A stretch of 64,000 nucleotides of DNA. Source: Onishia taeanensis (lineage in GTDB: Bacteria > Pseudomonadota > Gammaproteobacteria > Pseudomonadales > Halomonadaceae). This document shows, in pieces, positions 8,640 to 17,305 of this stretch. The stretch lies in the NCBI RefSeq assembly GCF_900100755.1, contig NZ_FNCI01000001.1:434001-498000 (forward strand), written 5' to 3'. The notes below the pieces were generated by a model. It ran no database searches. It was given only the letters and a program-made list of their open reading frames with translations, and had not been told where the DNA came from. The number at the start of each line of letters is the position of its first letter. The first letter of the stretch is position 1. A program made the position numbers and the translations under genes.

Positions 8640-9536
8640 TTACCGTTTTTCGGCGGGATGGCGTGAGACAGGCCCCACGTCGCCCAACAGCTCTTCCCAG
8701 ACGTTGGCCCAGCAGCAGGAATGCGTGAAGCCGTCCAGGGTGACCAAGTGAACATTGCGTGTGTCCGGAAAGCTCGCGGCGAAGCTTTTAGCGATGTCGG
8801 CTGGGACAATTCGGTCGTTACCACCAATAAAATGCCATTGGGGGAGGTCGGCAATTTCGCCTGTGACGTCGGCTGGGTTTAGCGAGCCTTCTAGTGGCGT
8901 AATGCGGTGCTGGCGCGCCCATGCCTCTGGGTCCAGGTTGCCGGCTACGGTGATCAGGCGGGCCACATCATCTCTGCTGGCGGCCACGAGGCTTGCTATC
9001 GCGCCTCCGCCGGAGTAACCGACCAGTACCAGGGTGTTGGCCTTGAAGGTCGTCTTGAGCAGGTCGATGGCATTGTTGGTGCTATCTACCACCTCCTGTG
9101 AGAATCGGCGCCCAGTCCAGTAGGCCGGATCGCAGCCGGCCGTCTGGCCAACTGCAAACATGCATGGCCTAGCAAGGTAAGCGGCCTTGCCATGGGGGTG
9201 ATGCAATGCCAGCTTGAGGGCGACTGGCTCCAAAGGCGTTGGGTTGCGCGAAGGAGAGGTCGGTGTGCGCCAGGCGAAACCATCCCCCTCTATATAAATA
9301 GTGAGAGATTCGTCTGCGCCGATCACCGACGGTTGATAGGTGGCAAGCGCAAAGGGGCGGGAAGGCACGACTATCCTGTGCCATTGCCGGGCATTGGCGA
9401 GGGCGTCGGCATGCTGCTGACGCTCCTCCCAGGAAGGCGCGCCAGCACACCCTGCCAGCGCAATCAGCAGAATGTACAGCCCCTTTCTTGCCAGCGTTGT
9501 CGCCAAGTGACGGTTCGGGTTTCCACTCATGTCCAT
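8640..9536 (-). CDS. Alpha/beta-hydrolase-fold lipoprotein
   Basis: A 298-residue protein with a lipoprotein signal (LLIALAGC, Cys about residue 30) and an alpha/beta hydrolase core. The nucleophile elbow is GYSGGG (Ser near 175), an acid is likely in GGNDRIVP, and the catalytic His is probably in LDGFTHSC. A Cys pair (ARPCMFAVGQTAGCD) probably forms a disulfide, as expected for a periplasmic protein. Substrate cannot be told; esterase or peptidase activity is possible. It is transcribed in the same direction as the upstream autotransporter gene, 8 nt after that gene ends, so they probably share an mRNA. Confidence 0.75.
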   Translation of the reverse strand: MDMSGNPNRHLATTLARKGLYILLIALAGCAGAPSWEERQQHADALANARQWHRIVVPSRPFALATYQPSVIGADESLTIYIEGDGFAWRTPTSPSRNPTPLEPVALKLALHHPHGKAAYLARPCMFAVGQTAGCDPAYWTGRRFSQEVVDSTNNAIDLLKTTFKANTLVLVGYSGGGAIASLVAASRDDVARLITVAGNLDPEAWARQHRITPLEGSLNPADVTGEIADLPQWHFIGGNDRIVPADIAKSFAASFPDTRNVHLVTLDGFTHSCCWANVWEELLGDVGPVSRHPAEKR

Positions 9537-9544
9537 CGTGAAGA

Positions 9545-11212
9545 TCAGAGCGGCCAGCGGAGCCGGAGAGAGGCCGTCTGGTTGCGGAAATCGGAGCGAT
9601 GTTCCGTCTGGTATTGAGCGCTGATGTCGACACCGTTTACGGCCAGATAGGTAAGGCCGGCACCCGCCTGAGCCGTCCAGGGATCTAGATCAAGGCCCTC
9701 GGTCGTAAACGTGGATGAGGATGCACCGGCGTAGGCTGAAGTAATGGCGGCATCTTCATCAATAAGGTCGTAACCGCCACCAAGGCTTGCATTGAGGCGG
9801 ACGTTTGCGGTTAGCTCATGGATCAGCTCTCCACGCAGCCCCACGACCAATGCCTCTGTCGTTCGGCTGCCGACATCCAGGTTCAAGTCACCGGCACCGC
9901 TTTCACGATAATCGTCGTCGTGGATCCAGGTGTAGTCAGCAAGTGCTGAGGCAACTACCAGGTTAGCGTCGCTGATACGATAGTTTTGGTGTAGCCCTAG
10001 CCCCAGGTGAGCGGTGTGACTGTCATAGTCAGCTTCAGCCGTGTTACCGGTGAAAGCGAGGGTGCGGCTGCTTTCATTTTTGTTCAGGCCGGTATCAACC
10101 TGGAAGGTGACGTCGGTGTCGGCCGCCAGCGTATAGGTGCCGTAGCCGATCAATTGGTAGCTCTCCACGTCCAGGCTTTGTGGTACCTGGTGCGAGTTGC
10201 TGTCTACATCACTGGATGCGTAGGCAAAGGCACCGCCTACCCGCAAATACTGGTTGGCATCGGCATCTATGCCTAGCATCAGGCCGGCAGTATTGGCGTC
10301 GTAGCCCGAGACGCCGTTGCGGTCGTCCTGACGTACCCAAGAGCCGAATGGCTTCACCCACAGTTGCCGGTCACTAAGAATGCCATCGCCCGATGACAGG
10401 CCGCGTAGCTCTGCCTGACGAGTTCCAACGGTGCGATTCATGGCCGCCAGTGTGCCCTGAGTCACTTGATAGCTGCTGGCGCCGAGCAGTGGCAGGGTCT
10501 GGCTCGCGGCGGTGGAGACCTGCGTATCGCCTTCTAGCTCCGAGAAGAGAGTTCGCAGTGCTGGGTTGGAGTCGATGATCCTGGCGGCATCGTAGGCGGT
10601 AAAGTTCTTCAACGACGAGGCACTGTCAAATACGCTGAGCTCTTCGGCAGTATTGAGCTCTTCGGCAGTATAAAGCGTGAAGAGCACGTTTCCGGGGCCG
10701 ATGGCGTAGGCCGAGATTGGCAGGATGAGGCTATCGCCGGTAGCGGGGTTGTAAGTTGAAATCACTAGCGTGTTGCGCTGGCCTTCAACCAACTCAGCGG
10801 TAACCTGAGGGCAACGATAACCACCGCATTGCTTGCTTGAATCCGAGCCATCGTCATTGTAGGCGTCGGCATCCACCAGGTCGTTCAGATCGAAGGCGTC
10901 GTTGTAGTAGACCGCCATGGTGGTATCGATGGGATATGCGTTTTGCCCGAAGGTGAAGCTGCCGGTGGCGTTAGTGGTGAAGTTAATGGCGACATAGCGA
11001 TACGTAGAAGGCGTACTGCCTGACGCCGTGCCGGCATTTCTCCAGCCATTAGTAGCGCTATTGATAACGATGCTCTGAATGTCGCCCATATCGGCGGTGA
11101 CATTGAAGTTGGTCTCTATGCTAGGTGCAGCCAGAGCCTGAGAAGATAGTGCGCCCATGCCGAAAACCAGCAGCGAAGTGGTGCCGAGGAAGCGCATATC
11201 AATAGTTTTCAC
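9545..11212 (-). CDS. Autotransporter with short passenger and C-terminal beta-barrel
   Basis: A 555-residue outer-membrane protein. A signal peptide (MRFLGTTSLLVFGMGALSSQALA) is followed by a passenger of only about 250 residues, which contains one CGGYRC pair, and then by a C-terminal barrel of about 270 residues. The barrel starts near DRQLWVKPFGSWVRQ and is made of alternating strands (LMLGIDADANQYLRVGGAFAY). The final strand ends RLRWPL rather than with the common terminal Phe or Trp. The start chosen is GTG at 11212, which has gaggt 9 nt upstream; the ATG at 11197 also gives a complete signal peptide. No protease or adhesin motif is evident, so the role is unknown. Confidence 0.8.
   Translation of the reverse strand: MKTIDMRFLGTTSLLVFGMGALSSQALAAPSIETNFNVTADMGDIQSIVINSATNGWRNAGTASGSTPSTYRYVAINFTTNATGSFTFGQNAYPIDTTMAVYYNDAFDLNDLVDADAYNDDGSDSSKQCGGYRCPQVTAELVEGQRNTLVISTYNPATGDSLILPISAYAIGPGNVLFTLYTAEELNTAEELSVFDSASSLKNFTAYDAARIIDSNPALRTLFSELEGDTQVSTAASQTLPLLGASSYQVTQGTLAAMNRTVGTRQAELRGLSSGDGILSDRQLWVKPFGSWVRQDDRNGVSGYDANTAGLMLGIDADANQYLRVGGAFAYASSDVDSNSHQVPQSLDVESYQLIGYGTYTLAADTDVTFQVDTGLNKNESSRTLAFTGNTAEADYDSHTAHLGLGLHQNYRISDANLVVASALADYTWIHDDDYRESGAGDLNLDVGSRTTEALVVGLRGELIHELTANVRLNASLGGGYDLIDEDAAITSAYAGASSSTFTTEGLDLDPWTAQAGAGLTYLAVNGVDISAQYQTEHRSDFRNQTASLRLRWPL
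10636..10671. repeat. Perfect 18-bp tandem duplication inside the autotransporter gene
   Basis: The unit tgagctcttcggcagtat occurs twice in a row and encodes the duplicated peptide TAEELN / TAEELS. The reading frame is kept. Confidence 0.9.
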
Positions 11213-11526
11213 GTTGTTGACCTCAGGAAAGCCTTGTTGCGTTATGTAATTTTTTTAGCGGCACGGGTAGTACCAGGCTGGTAACGCTTTAATACCACAA
11301 AAAGATGAGATGCTTGGCAAAAAAGCATGCTAGCTGACGATACTTTTTTTCTTCCTCATGTAAGCTGATCTGTGACAAGCAAACTGCTGGTGCCTACTGC
11401 ACAGAAGCAGCCACCGAGTGGATGCCGAGCGATGCTGGTCGAGTGATAGCGATCAGTCCCTGGGCATGGCATTCGCTAAGGCACCAGTGCGAGCATTCGC
11501 ACGACGGTCGTGGCGGGTCAAAGACC

Positions 11527-11549
11527 CCTCGAGGTCGGCGACCTCGAGG
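11527..11549. other. Perfect 10-bp hairpin
   Basis: The arms cctcgaggtc and gacctcgagg surround the 3-nt loop ggc. A run of six T starts 11 nt after the stem on the plus strand, which is too far for a classic terminator. Confidence 0.6.
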
Positions 11550-11675
11550 CAGCCTCAGAATTTTTTCCATCAGGATGGATAGTTTTCGCCAGGGCGTGGT
11601 CACAGATGGTGAGTACGAATTCCTTGGCGATAGCAGTCGCTGCGAGGAGTGACCTACTCAGGTTCCGATCCTTAC

Positions 11676-11705
11676 CGCCATGTGTCCTCACATGGCGTTT
11701 TTTTT
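11676..11705 (+). terminator. Strong rho-independent terminator without an upstream plus-strand gene
   Basis: A 9-bp stem (cgccatgtg / cacatggcg) with loop tcct is followed by eight T residues. No plus-strand coding sequence precedes it; the nearest plus-strand gene upstream is in the prophage. Confidence 0.82.
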
Positions 11706-11753
11706 GTCCGTACGGTGGGGCTGGTGCGCTCGGCCATCCAGGCGCAACGAGCA

Positions 11754-11782
11754 CGGCCCGGCCTTGAATAAAGGCCGGGCCG
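11754..11782 (-). terminator. GC-rich hairpin downstream of the CBS gene
   Basis: A 12-bp stem (cggcccggcctt / aaggccgggccg) with a 5-nt loop, 44 nt past the CBS-protein stop. No T-run follows on the minus strand, so it may act as a stabiliser or a weak terminator. Confidence 0.45.
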
Positions 11783-11825
11783 CGTTGTTCCGTGGTGATG
11801 CTGGGGAAGGGGTGGCAGCGGCCGT

Positions 11826-12239
11826 CTAGTGGGGGCCGCCGCGCATTTGCAGAATGGCGCTGAGGATGTCACGGCGGGTGACGATGCCCACCAGCCGCTC
11901 CTGTTCCACGACCGGATAGACCTTGGGCTTGGTGCCGAGCATTTCCTGGGCAAGGTCGGTGATGCTCTTGGCAGGCGTCACCGACAGCACTTCGTGGCGC
12001 ATCAACTCCCTGACCAGTGGCGCCTCGTCGTTGAGATAGGCGCTCTGCAAGAGCTTGCCGAGCACGTCCTGTTCGGAGATGAAGCCGATCAGGTGGTCCC
12101 GGTCATCGACGACCGGAACGCCTGGCAGCCGGTGCAGCGCAAGGCCTTTGACCAGTTGGGTGACCGAGGTGTTACCGGTCACCCGGTAGCAATCGCGGGA
12201 CATGATATCGCGTACGATACTGGGAGCGGTCTGTGGCAT
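11826..12239 (-). CDS. Tandem CBS-domain protein
   Basis: A 137-residue protein made of two CBS domains (about 8-65 and 72-133), with typical strands HRLPGVPVVDDRDHLIGFIS and YPVVEQERLVGIVTRRDIL. Paired CBS domains bind adenine nucleotides and sense energy state; stand-alone forms often regulate partner proteins. The ATG at 12239 is chosen because it has gaggag upstream and starts just before the first domain; a longer frame back to 12347 overlaps the neighbouring gene and lacks support. It lies 58 nt downstream of the dehydrogenase-like gene on the same strand, so the two may form an operon. Confidence 0.85.
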   Translation of the reverse strand: MPQTAPSIVRDIMSRDCYRVTGNTSVTQLVKGLALHRLPGVPVVDDRDHLIGFISEQDVLGKLLQSAYLNDEAPLVRELMRHEVLSVTPAKSITDLAQEMLGTKPKVYPVVEQERLVGIVTRRDILSAILQMRGGPH

Positions 12240-12297
12240 CGTCAGTCTCCTCGCTTCAACGGTAGTGACCCGTTGCCTCACTGGGTTCCGGGATGGG

Positions 12298-13767
12298 TCA
12301 GTCGCCCGGTCCACACTCCATGCAGCGCTCGATGATCCGAGAGCCAAGCTGCAGATTGGCGTTCAGGTCACGAAGAGCGGTACGCAGACCTTCTTCGATG
12401 ACCGGGTGATAGAACGGCATCTCCAGCATTTGGGCGACGGTCATGCGCTGTTGCTGTGCCCAGGCCAGCAAGTGGGCCAGGTGCTCGGCTCGGGGGCCAA
12501 AGATCTCGGCGCCAAGGAAGAGCCCGCTGCCCTGTTCGGCATAAACCCGCAACAGCCCCTTGTTGACGCGCATCACCCGCGAGCGGCCCTGGCCTTCGAA
12601 AGACACTTCGCCGCTGGCCAGGCAGTCACATCCGCCGTAACGCCTTTCGAGTTCAGCATAGCTGAGCCCGACCGTTGCCATCTGTGGATCGCTAAACACT
12701 ACCGCCAACGGTGTGCGGCGCTGGCCGGCACGCATTTCCGGGTAGCGCCCGGCGTTGTCGCCGGCGATGCGCCCTTCGTCGCTGGCTTCGTGCAGCAGCG
12801 GCAGGTCTTGGTCGGCGTCGCCGGCGATGAAGATATGGCTGGGGCTGCCGTTGGCATTGCGACACTGCAGGGTAAAGCTGTTGTAGCTCGGCACGCCCTT
12901 GTCGTTGAGCGTCAGGTTGGCGTTCTCGATCCCGAGCCGGTCGACGTTGGGACGACGCCCGGTTGCCGCGAGCAGGTAGTCGAAGCGCTCGGTCAGTCGC
13001 TCGCCGCTGTGGCGCTCGATGAAGGTCACCACCACGCTGTCGCCGTCACGCTCGATGGCCTCGACCTTGGCATCGGGGTCGACGTAGAGCTCTTGATTGA
13101 AGGTGCGATCCGCGACCTCGCGCACGGCCTCATCTTGCAGAGGGCCCAAGGCGCCGCCGACGCCGAACACTCTCAGCCGCACGCCAAGGCGGTGCAATGC
13201 CTGGCCGAGCTCGAGGCCGATGACGCCGGGGCCAAAGACGGCAACCGACTCCGGCAGGCTGTCCCATTCGAAGACGTCGTCGTTGATGACCAGGCGGTCG
13301 CCGGCCGCCTCGAAGAAGCCGGGGTAGCTGGGACGTGAACCGCTGGCGATCACCACCCGTTTGGCGTGTACGCGGGTGTGGTCATCGACGACCAGCGTAT
13401 TGGGGCCTTCAAAGCGGGCATAGCCAGTGAGCTTGTCGCCGGCGGGGATGCGCTGGACCGAGTCGAGCACGAAGCCGACGAAGCGATCGCGTTCGCTTTT
13501 CACGCGTGCCATGACCGCTTCACCATCGACGCTGATCTCGCCATTGATGCGGATGCCGAAGGCGTCGGTATCGGCGGCCTGGTGGGCGGCCTCGGCAGCG
13601 GCGATCAAGAGTTTCGAAGGCATGCAGCCCACGCGGGCGCAGGTAGTACCGTAAGGCCCACCTTCGATCATGACCACGGAATCGGTGTGCTGCTTGGCGG
13701 CTCGGTAGGCGCCAAGGCCAGCGGTGCCGGCCCCGATGATGGCGACATCAACCTGACGTTCTTGCAT
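12298..13767 (-). CDS. Dihydrolipoyl dehydrogenase-like FAD disulfide oxidoreductase
   Basis: A 489-residue class I pyridine-nucleotide disulfide oxidoreductase. The FAD motif GAGTAG is at about residues 12-17, and the redox-active disulfide motif CARVGC (Cys 43 and 48) follows GTT. A second dinucleotide motif, [13 protein letters not shown], binds NAD(H). The FAD-binding motif IFIAGDAD and the active-site [11 protein letters not shown], with the His and Glu of the catalytic dyad, complete the family pattern. It resembles the stand-alone third lipoamide dehydrogenase of Pseudomonas rather than a complex-bound one, since no E1 or E2 genes are nearby. The start at 13767 puts the FAD motif at the expected distance; the longer frame to 13833 adds an unrelated basic tail. 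Confidence 0.85.
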   Translation of the reverse strand: MQERQVDVAIIGAGTAGLGAYRAAKQHTDSVVMIEGGPYGTTCARVGCMPSKLLIAAAEAAHQAADTDAFGIRINGEISVDGEAVMARVKSERDRFVGFVLDSVQRIPAGDKLTGYARFEGPNTLVVDDHTRVHAKRVVIASGSRPSYPGFFEAAGDRLVINDDVFEWDSLPESVAVFGPGVIGLELGQALHRLGVRLRVFGVGGALGPLQDEAVREVADRTFNQELYVDPDAKVEAIERDGDSVVVTFIERHSGERLTERFDYLLAATGRRPNVDRLGIENANLTLNDKGVPSYNSFTLQCRNANGSPSHIFIAGDADQDLPLLHEASDEGRIAGDNAGRYPEMRAGQRRTPLAVVFSDPQMATVGLSYAELERRYGGCDCLASGEVSFEGQGRSRVMRVNKGLLRVYAEQGSGLFLGAEIFGPRAEHLAHLLAWAQQQRMTVAQMLEMPFYHPVIEEGLRTALRDLNANLQLGSRIIERCMECGPGD

Positions 13768-14109
13768 ATCCAGCTTCCATTTCCTATTGAGTGAGCGAGC
13801 AGCGGCGCGGCTGAGGGGCGAAACTGGCAGCATTTACCATGCGCCAGGTCGGCAAGGTCGACGATGACTCGAGCCTCAGGTGCCGCTGCCTGATGCGAAA
13901 CGCCTACCAGTATCCAGATGCGTCAGTAAGAGAGGAATTTGATTGATTTGAAGTTCGCGATAGTTTTCGATGATGAAACACCCGTCACTGACTTGAGTCA
14001 TGAAGAGTAGAATGGTTCCAGTCCGGCCAGTTCCGGCACGGTTGCGGCTGGTTTGTCAGGGTAGGCCCTGATAGCCGCAACCTCGATAAGAGTTAACAGG
14101 AGAGACCCT
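13768..14109. other. 342-bp divergent intergenic region
   Basis: It separates the minus-strand dehydrogenase from a plus-strand small gene, so it should hold divergent promoters, but no clear -35/-10 pair can be called. A short interrupted palindrome (tgact, tg, agtca) lies at 13989-14000. No gene is seen. Confidence 0.4.
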
Positions 14110-14409
14110 ATGGACGCTCGCCAATATCTTGCCAAGAAAGGTATCGATCTGGACAAGGATGAGGAAAAACCCAATACCCTCGAGGAGTTGGCCTGGTCCA
14201 GGGCGATCGAGGCCGGGCAGCATCGCCCGCGCAGTGGCACCCCGCACGATTGGGAGGACTGGTCTCGCTACCACGAATCCTTAGCTGAAGGCGCCGAGGA
14301 GCTTGGGCAGAAAATCGATCCCAAGGCGCACGGCAAGGCAAAGGCAGGCGATAGTCAGTCGAAGCCATCAGGCGAGCAGGGTGATGAGAGCGCTATGAGC
14401 GGACGTTAG
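14110..14409 (+). CDS. Small hydrophilic protein of unknown function
   Basis: A 99-residue, highly charged protein with a good ribosome site (aggagagaccct). The N-terminal half is probably helical (MDARQYLAKKGIDLDKDEE) and contains a Trp-rich segment (PHDWEDWSRYHESLAEGAEE). The last 30 residues are low-complexity Lys, Ser, Gly and Asp. There is no signal peptide or membrane segment. No family is recognised. It stands alone between the dehydrogenase region and the glycerol operon. Confidence 0.65.
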   Translation: MDARQYLAKKGIDLDKDEEKPNTLEELAWSRAIEAGQHRPRSGTPHDWEDWSRYHESLAEGAEELGQKIDPKAHGKAKAGDSQSKPSGEQGDESAMSGR

Positions 14410-15114
14410 GCCGGTAGGGGAGGGCCGGTGAAAAAGGGAGCCCCTGACGCACGCAAGTCTCTCGGCTCGCTCTCACTCACTTAACAATACGGCTCACTAC
14501 CTCCAGCGCACTACACCCAAGCCTGCTTGATTTAACTTGCCCAAATCCGAGCCCTGCCGGACTCACCCGCCCCCTGGGGCTCGCCGATCGGCGCTATTCA
14601 GCTAACACGCTTGAAAGGCTGGCTTGGATGGCTGGCTTTTCACTCGCTGCCAAGCGCCGCCTCCCGCCTACTTGTCCTGATGCGATGTTTCTCCGCCTTG
14701 ACCCATCCACGCTTCGGTGGCGCTGTCATGTGCCGTCGAATGTTCGCTTCGTCTTCTTCTTCGTGATCGAAAGCGAAAATGTCTTGCCGCTCTGGTATTT
14801 TTCTCGCGACTTTCGATCATTTTACTGATTTTTAGGGCCTTGTAGACCAAGGTATAAGCTATGGGCGGCCAGTTTGCGTTGCCGCCATATCCCCTCTCGA
14901 CTAGTCTGAGCACTGAAACGAACATCCTCGAGTGTTCGTATGTTTGTAAGCGAACATCAAGATGCGCTGATGTGCACTTGTCCTCCTGAATCGCTTCTTA
15001 CAACAACAAAACAGGAGCTCGTCTGGTGTTATTGATCTCTCCGCTGCCATGTCGCGCGACGTCTGCTCGCAGGCTGTCTCGCGCTGATTCACCCCTGCTG
15101 CCCATGAGAACGAC
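14410..15114. other. 705-bp regulatory region upstream of the glycerol operon
   Basis: No convincing gene is present; small open frames lack ribosome sites. Two adjacent palindromes resembling GlpR operators occur at 14918-14957 (listed separately), about 160 nt before the glpS start, and a lone half site atgttcg lies near 14739. The region is more AT-rich than the coding DNA around it. Confidence 0.6.
14918..14957. promoter_or_regulatory. Tandem GlpR-like operators
   Basis: The site at 14940-14957 (atgtttgtaagcgaacat) closely matches the E. coli GlpR operator, roughly ATGTTCGATAACGAACAT. Directly beside it, 14918-14939 contains the perfect inverted arms acgaaca and tgttcgt. A glycerol-3-phosphate-responsive repressor would use these to control the glpS operon. 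No glpR gene lies in the window. Confidence 0.7.
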
Positions 15115-16203
15115 ATGTCCCTGATCCTTGAGAACATCGACCACGTGGTCAACGGCGCCACCCATATCGATGGCGTCAATATGGAGTTGGCCCCGGGGTC
15201 GTTCAACGTGCTGCTAGGTCGCACCCTGGCAGGCAAGACAACGCTGATGCGCCTGATGGCGGGTCTGGAAGTCCCGACCCGCGGGCGCATCATGATGGAC
15301 GGTCGTGACGTGACCGGCGTTTCCGTGCGCCGCCGCAATGTCTCGATGGTGTACCAGCAGTTCATCAACTACCCGGCGCTGAGCGTCTTCGAGAACATTG
15401 CTTCACCGCTCAGGCTGGCCAAGGTCGCCAACGCTGAAATCGATCGCCGCGTGCGTGAGACCGCTGAGATGCTGCGCATCGATCATCTGCTGGACCGCTT
15501 TCCGCTGGAACTGTCCGGTGGCCAGCAGCAGCGCACCGCCATGGGCCGTGCGCTGGTCAAGGAAGCCGACGTCATTCTTTTCGACGAGCCCCTGGTCAAC
15601 CTGGATTACAAGCTGCGTGAAGAACTGCGGGACGAACTGCGCACCTTGTTCAGCGAACGCCACTGCATCGCGGTCTATGCGACCACCGAGCCCGGCGAGG
15701 CGCTGGCGCTGGGGGGCAATACCGCCGTGCTGCACGAGGGGCGCCTGCTGCAGTACGGTCCGACCGAAGAGGTCTATCACCGTCCGCAGGACATTCTTGC
15801 CGCCGAGATGTTTTCGGAGCCGCCGATCAATATCGTCGATGGGCGCATCGCCGGGCGCGAGGTGCAGCTCGATGGTGGCATCCAGTTCCCGCTCAATGAC
15901 GACCTTCGCACGCTGGGCGAGGGGGATTTTCGCTTCGGCATTCGCGCCTCGCACATCGCGCTGCATCCTCAGGCAGACGACGATCTGGCGCTCGAGATGC
16001 GCGTCGACCTGGCCGAGCTAAGCGGCTCGGAAACCTTCCTCCACGTGCATAACGAGCGCTTCGAAATGACGGTGCTGCTGGAAGGCGTTCACGAGTTCGA
16101 CCCTGACGACCGGGTCACTCTCTACGTGCCCACGCACAAGGTCTATGCCTTCGATCGGCAGGGCGGCGTGGTGCATATTCCGGCGCATTTGGGAGGCCTC
16201 TAA
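15115..16203 (+). CDS. glpS: Glycerol ABC transporter ATP-binding protein GlpS
   Basis: A 362-residue ABC ATPase, first gene of a six-gene importer operon of the type described for glycerol uptake in Rhizobium. Walker A is GRTLAGKT (35-42), the signature is a normal LSGGQ (133-137) and Walker B is VILFDEP (153-159). The switch region reads YATTEPGEA, so the usual H-loop His is replaced by Thr 191. A C-terminal TOBE-like regulatory domain follows from about residue 240. It ends one base before the glpT start and would form a heterodimer with GlpT. The missing His predicts that the ATP site formed by its own Walker motifs hydrolyses poorly. Confidence 0.88.
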   Translation: MSLILENIDHVVNGATHIDGVNMELAPGSFNVLLGRTLAGKTTLMRLMAGLEVPTRGRIMMDGRDVTGVSVRRRNVSMVYQQFINYPALSVFENIASPLRLAKVANAEIDRRVRETAEMLRIDHLLDRFPLELSGGQQQRTAMGRALVKEADVILFDEPLVNLDYKLREELRDELRTLFSERHCIAVYATTEPGEALALGGNTAVLHEGRLLQYGPTEEVYHRPQDILAAEMFSEPPINIVDGRIAGREVQLDGGIQFPLNDDLRTLGEGDFRFGIRASHIALHPQADDDLALEMRVDLAELSGSETFLHVHNERFEMTVLLEGVHEFDPDDRVTLYVPTHKVYAFDRQGGVVHIPAHLGGL

Positions 16204-16204
16204 G

Positions 16205-17305
16205 ATGGCTGAAATTACCCTGCGGCAACTCGCCCATTCCTATCTGCCGTCGCCGTCCGGGCCGGAAGATTATGCGATCCGCGAGATGGATCATGTCTGG
16301 CACCAGGGCGGCGCCTATGCCTTGCTGGGGCCATCCGGCTGTGGCAAGTCGACCTTGCTCAACATCATCTCCGGTCTGCTCGAGCCTTCCAGCGGTGAAG
16401 TGCTGTTCGACGGCGAACGCGTTAATTCGCTGCCACCCGAGCAGCGCAACATCGCCCAGGTTTTCCAGTTCCCGGTGGTGTACGACACCATGACGGTCTT
16501 CGACAACCTGGCGTTCCCGCTGCGTAACGCCGGCATGAGTGAAACGCAGATCCGCGAGAAGGTGCTCGAGGTGGCCGACGTGCTGGAGCTGACGCCCCAG
16601 CTCAAGCGCAAGGCCAAGAACCTGACCGCCGATGAAAAGCAGAAGGTCTCCATGGGCCGCGGCCTGGTGCGCGAAGACGTCTCGGCGATTCTCTTCGACG
16701 AGCCGCTGACCGTGATCGACCCGCAGCTCAAGTGGAAGCTGCGCCGCAAGCTCAAGGAGATTCACCGGCGCTTCAACATCACCATGGTCTATGTGACCCA
16801 CGATCAGTTGGAAGCCTCGACCTTCGCCGACAAGATAGCGGTGATGTACGAAGGCCAGGTGGTGCAGTTCGGCACGCCTCGTGAGCTTTACGAGCGCCCG
16901 GCGCATACCTTCGTGGGCTACTTCATCGGCAGCCCCGGCATGAATCTGCTCGATGTCTCGGTGAAGGACGACCAGGTTCGCTGTGGCGAGGTGGTCGTGC
17001 CGGTTGCCCCCAAGGTGCGGGACATCATCGCCCGCAGTTCCTCCGACAACATTCGCCTCGGTATCCGCCCGGACTTCGTGGAGGTCTTCGAGACCGCCCA
17101 GGAAGACTCGCTGGCGGTCGAGGTGGTGAACGCCCAGGACCTGGGAACCTATTCGATCCTGACGCTGGCGCTTGGCGATGTGACCCTCAAGGCGCGTATC
17201 GACGAGGATCAGGCCACGCCCAAGGGCAAGGCTTATATCCGCTTCCCGCAGGCGCGCCTGGGCGTCTATATCGACGAATACCGTGTGGAGACCGACCATG
17301 AATAA
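16205..17305 (+). CDS. glpT: Glycerol ABC transporter ATP-binding protein GlpT
   Basis: A 366-residue second ATPase of the glycerol importer; it is unrelated to the glycerol-3-phosphate antiporter of the same name. Walker A is GPSGCGKS (42-49), Walker B is AILFDEP, and the H-loop is intact (YVTHDQLEA, His 199). The signature is degenerate: LTADE (140-144) stands where LSGGQ is expected. The start at 16205 follows the glpS stop and replaces a longer frame reaching back into glpS. The end overlaps glpP by 8 nt. Together with GlpS this gives one canonical composite ATP site and one degenerate site. Confidence 0.88.
   Translation: MAEITLRQLAHSYLPSPSGPEDYAIREMDHVWHQGGAYALLGPSGCGKSTLLNIISGLLEPSSGEVLFDGERVNSLPPEQRNIAQVFQFPVVYDTMTVFDNLAFPLRNAGMSETQIREKVLEVADVLELTPQLKRKAKNLTADEKQKVSMGRGLVREDVSAILFDEPLTVIDPQLKWKLRRKLKEIHRRFNITMVYVTHDQLEASTFADKIAVMYEGQVVQFGTPRELYERPAHTFVGYFIGSPGMNLLDVSVKDDQVRCGEVVVPVAPKVRDIIARSSSDNIRLGIRPDFVEVFETAQEDSLAVEVVNAQDLGTYSILTLALGDVTLKARIDEDQATPKGKAYIRFPQARLGVYIDEYRVETDHE

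Larger units (their letters stand above)
11213..11825. other. 613-bp gene-free stretch with hairpins; candidate non-coding RNA region
   Basis: No convincing protein is found; the reading frames here are short and have no ribosome sites or familiar motifs. Three hairpins are present. One is 10 bp at 11527-11549 (cctcgaggtc / gacctcgagg). The second is a strong plus-strand terminator at 11676-11705. The third is a 12-bp GC hairpin at 11754-11782. A plus-strand terminator with no plus-strand gene in front of it suggests an unannotated transcript. Confidence 0.5.

Noticed and set aside
8456-8854. A 132-codon minus-strand frame over the tRNA-like fragment.
   Set aside because: It overlaps the hydrolase gene out of frame and includes the tRNA fragment; composition does not look coding.
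14628-14828. A 66-codon frame in the upstream region of the glycerol operon.
   Set aside because: No ribosome site, no recognisable family, and it lies within a regulatory region.
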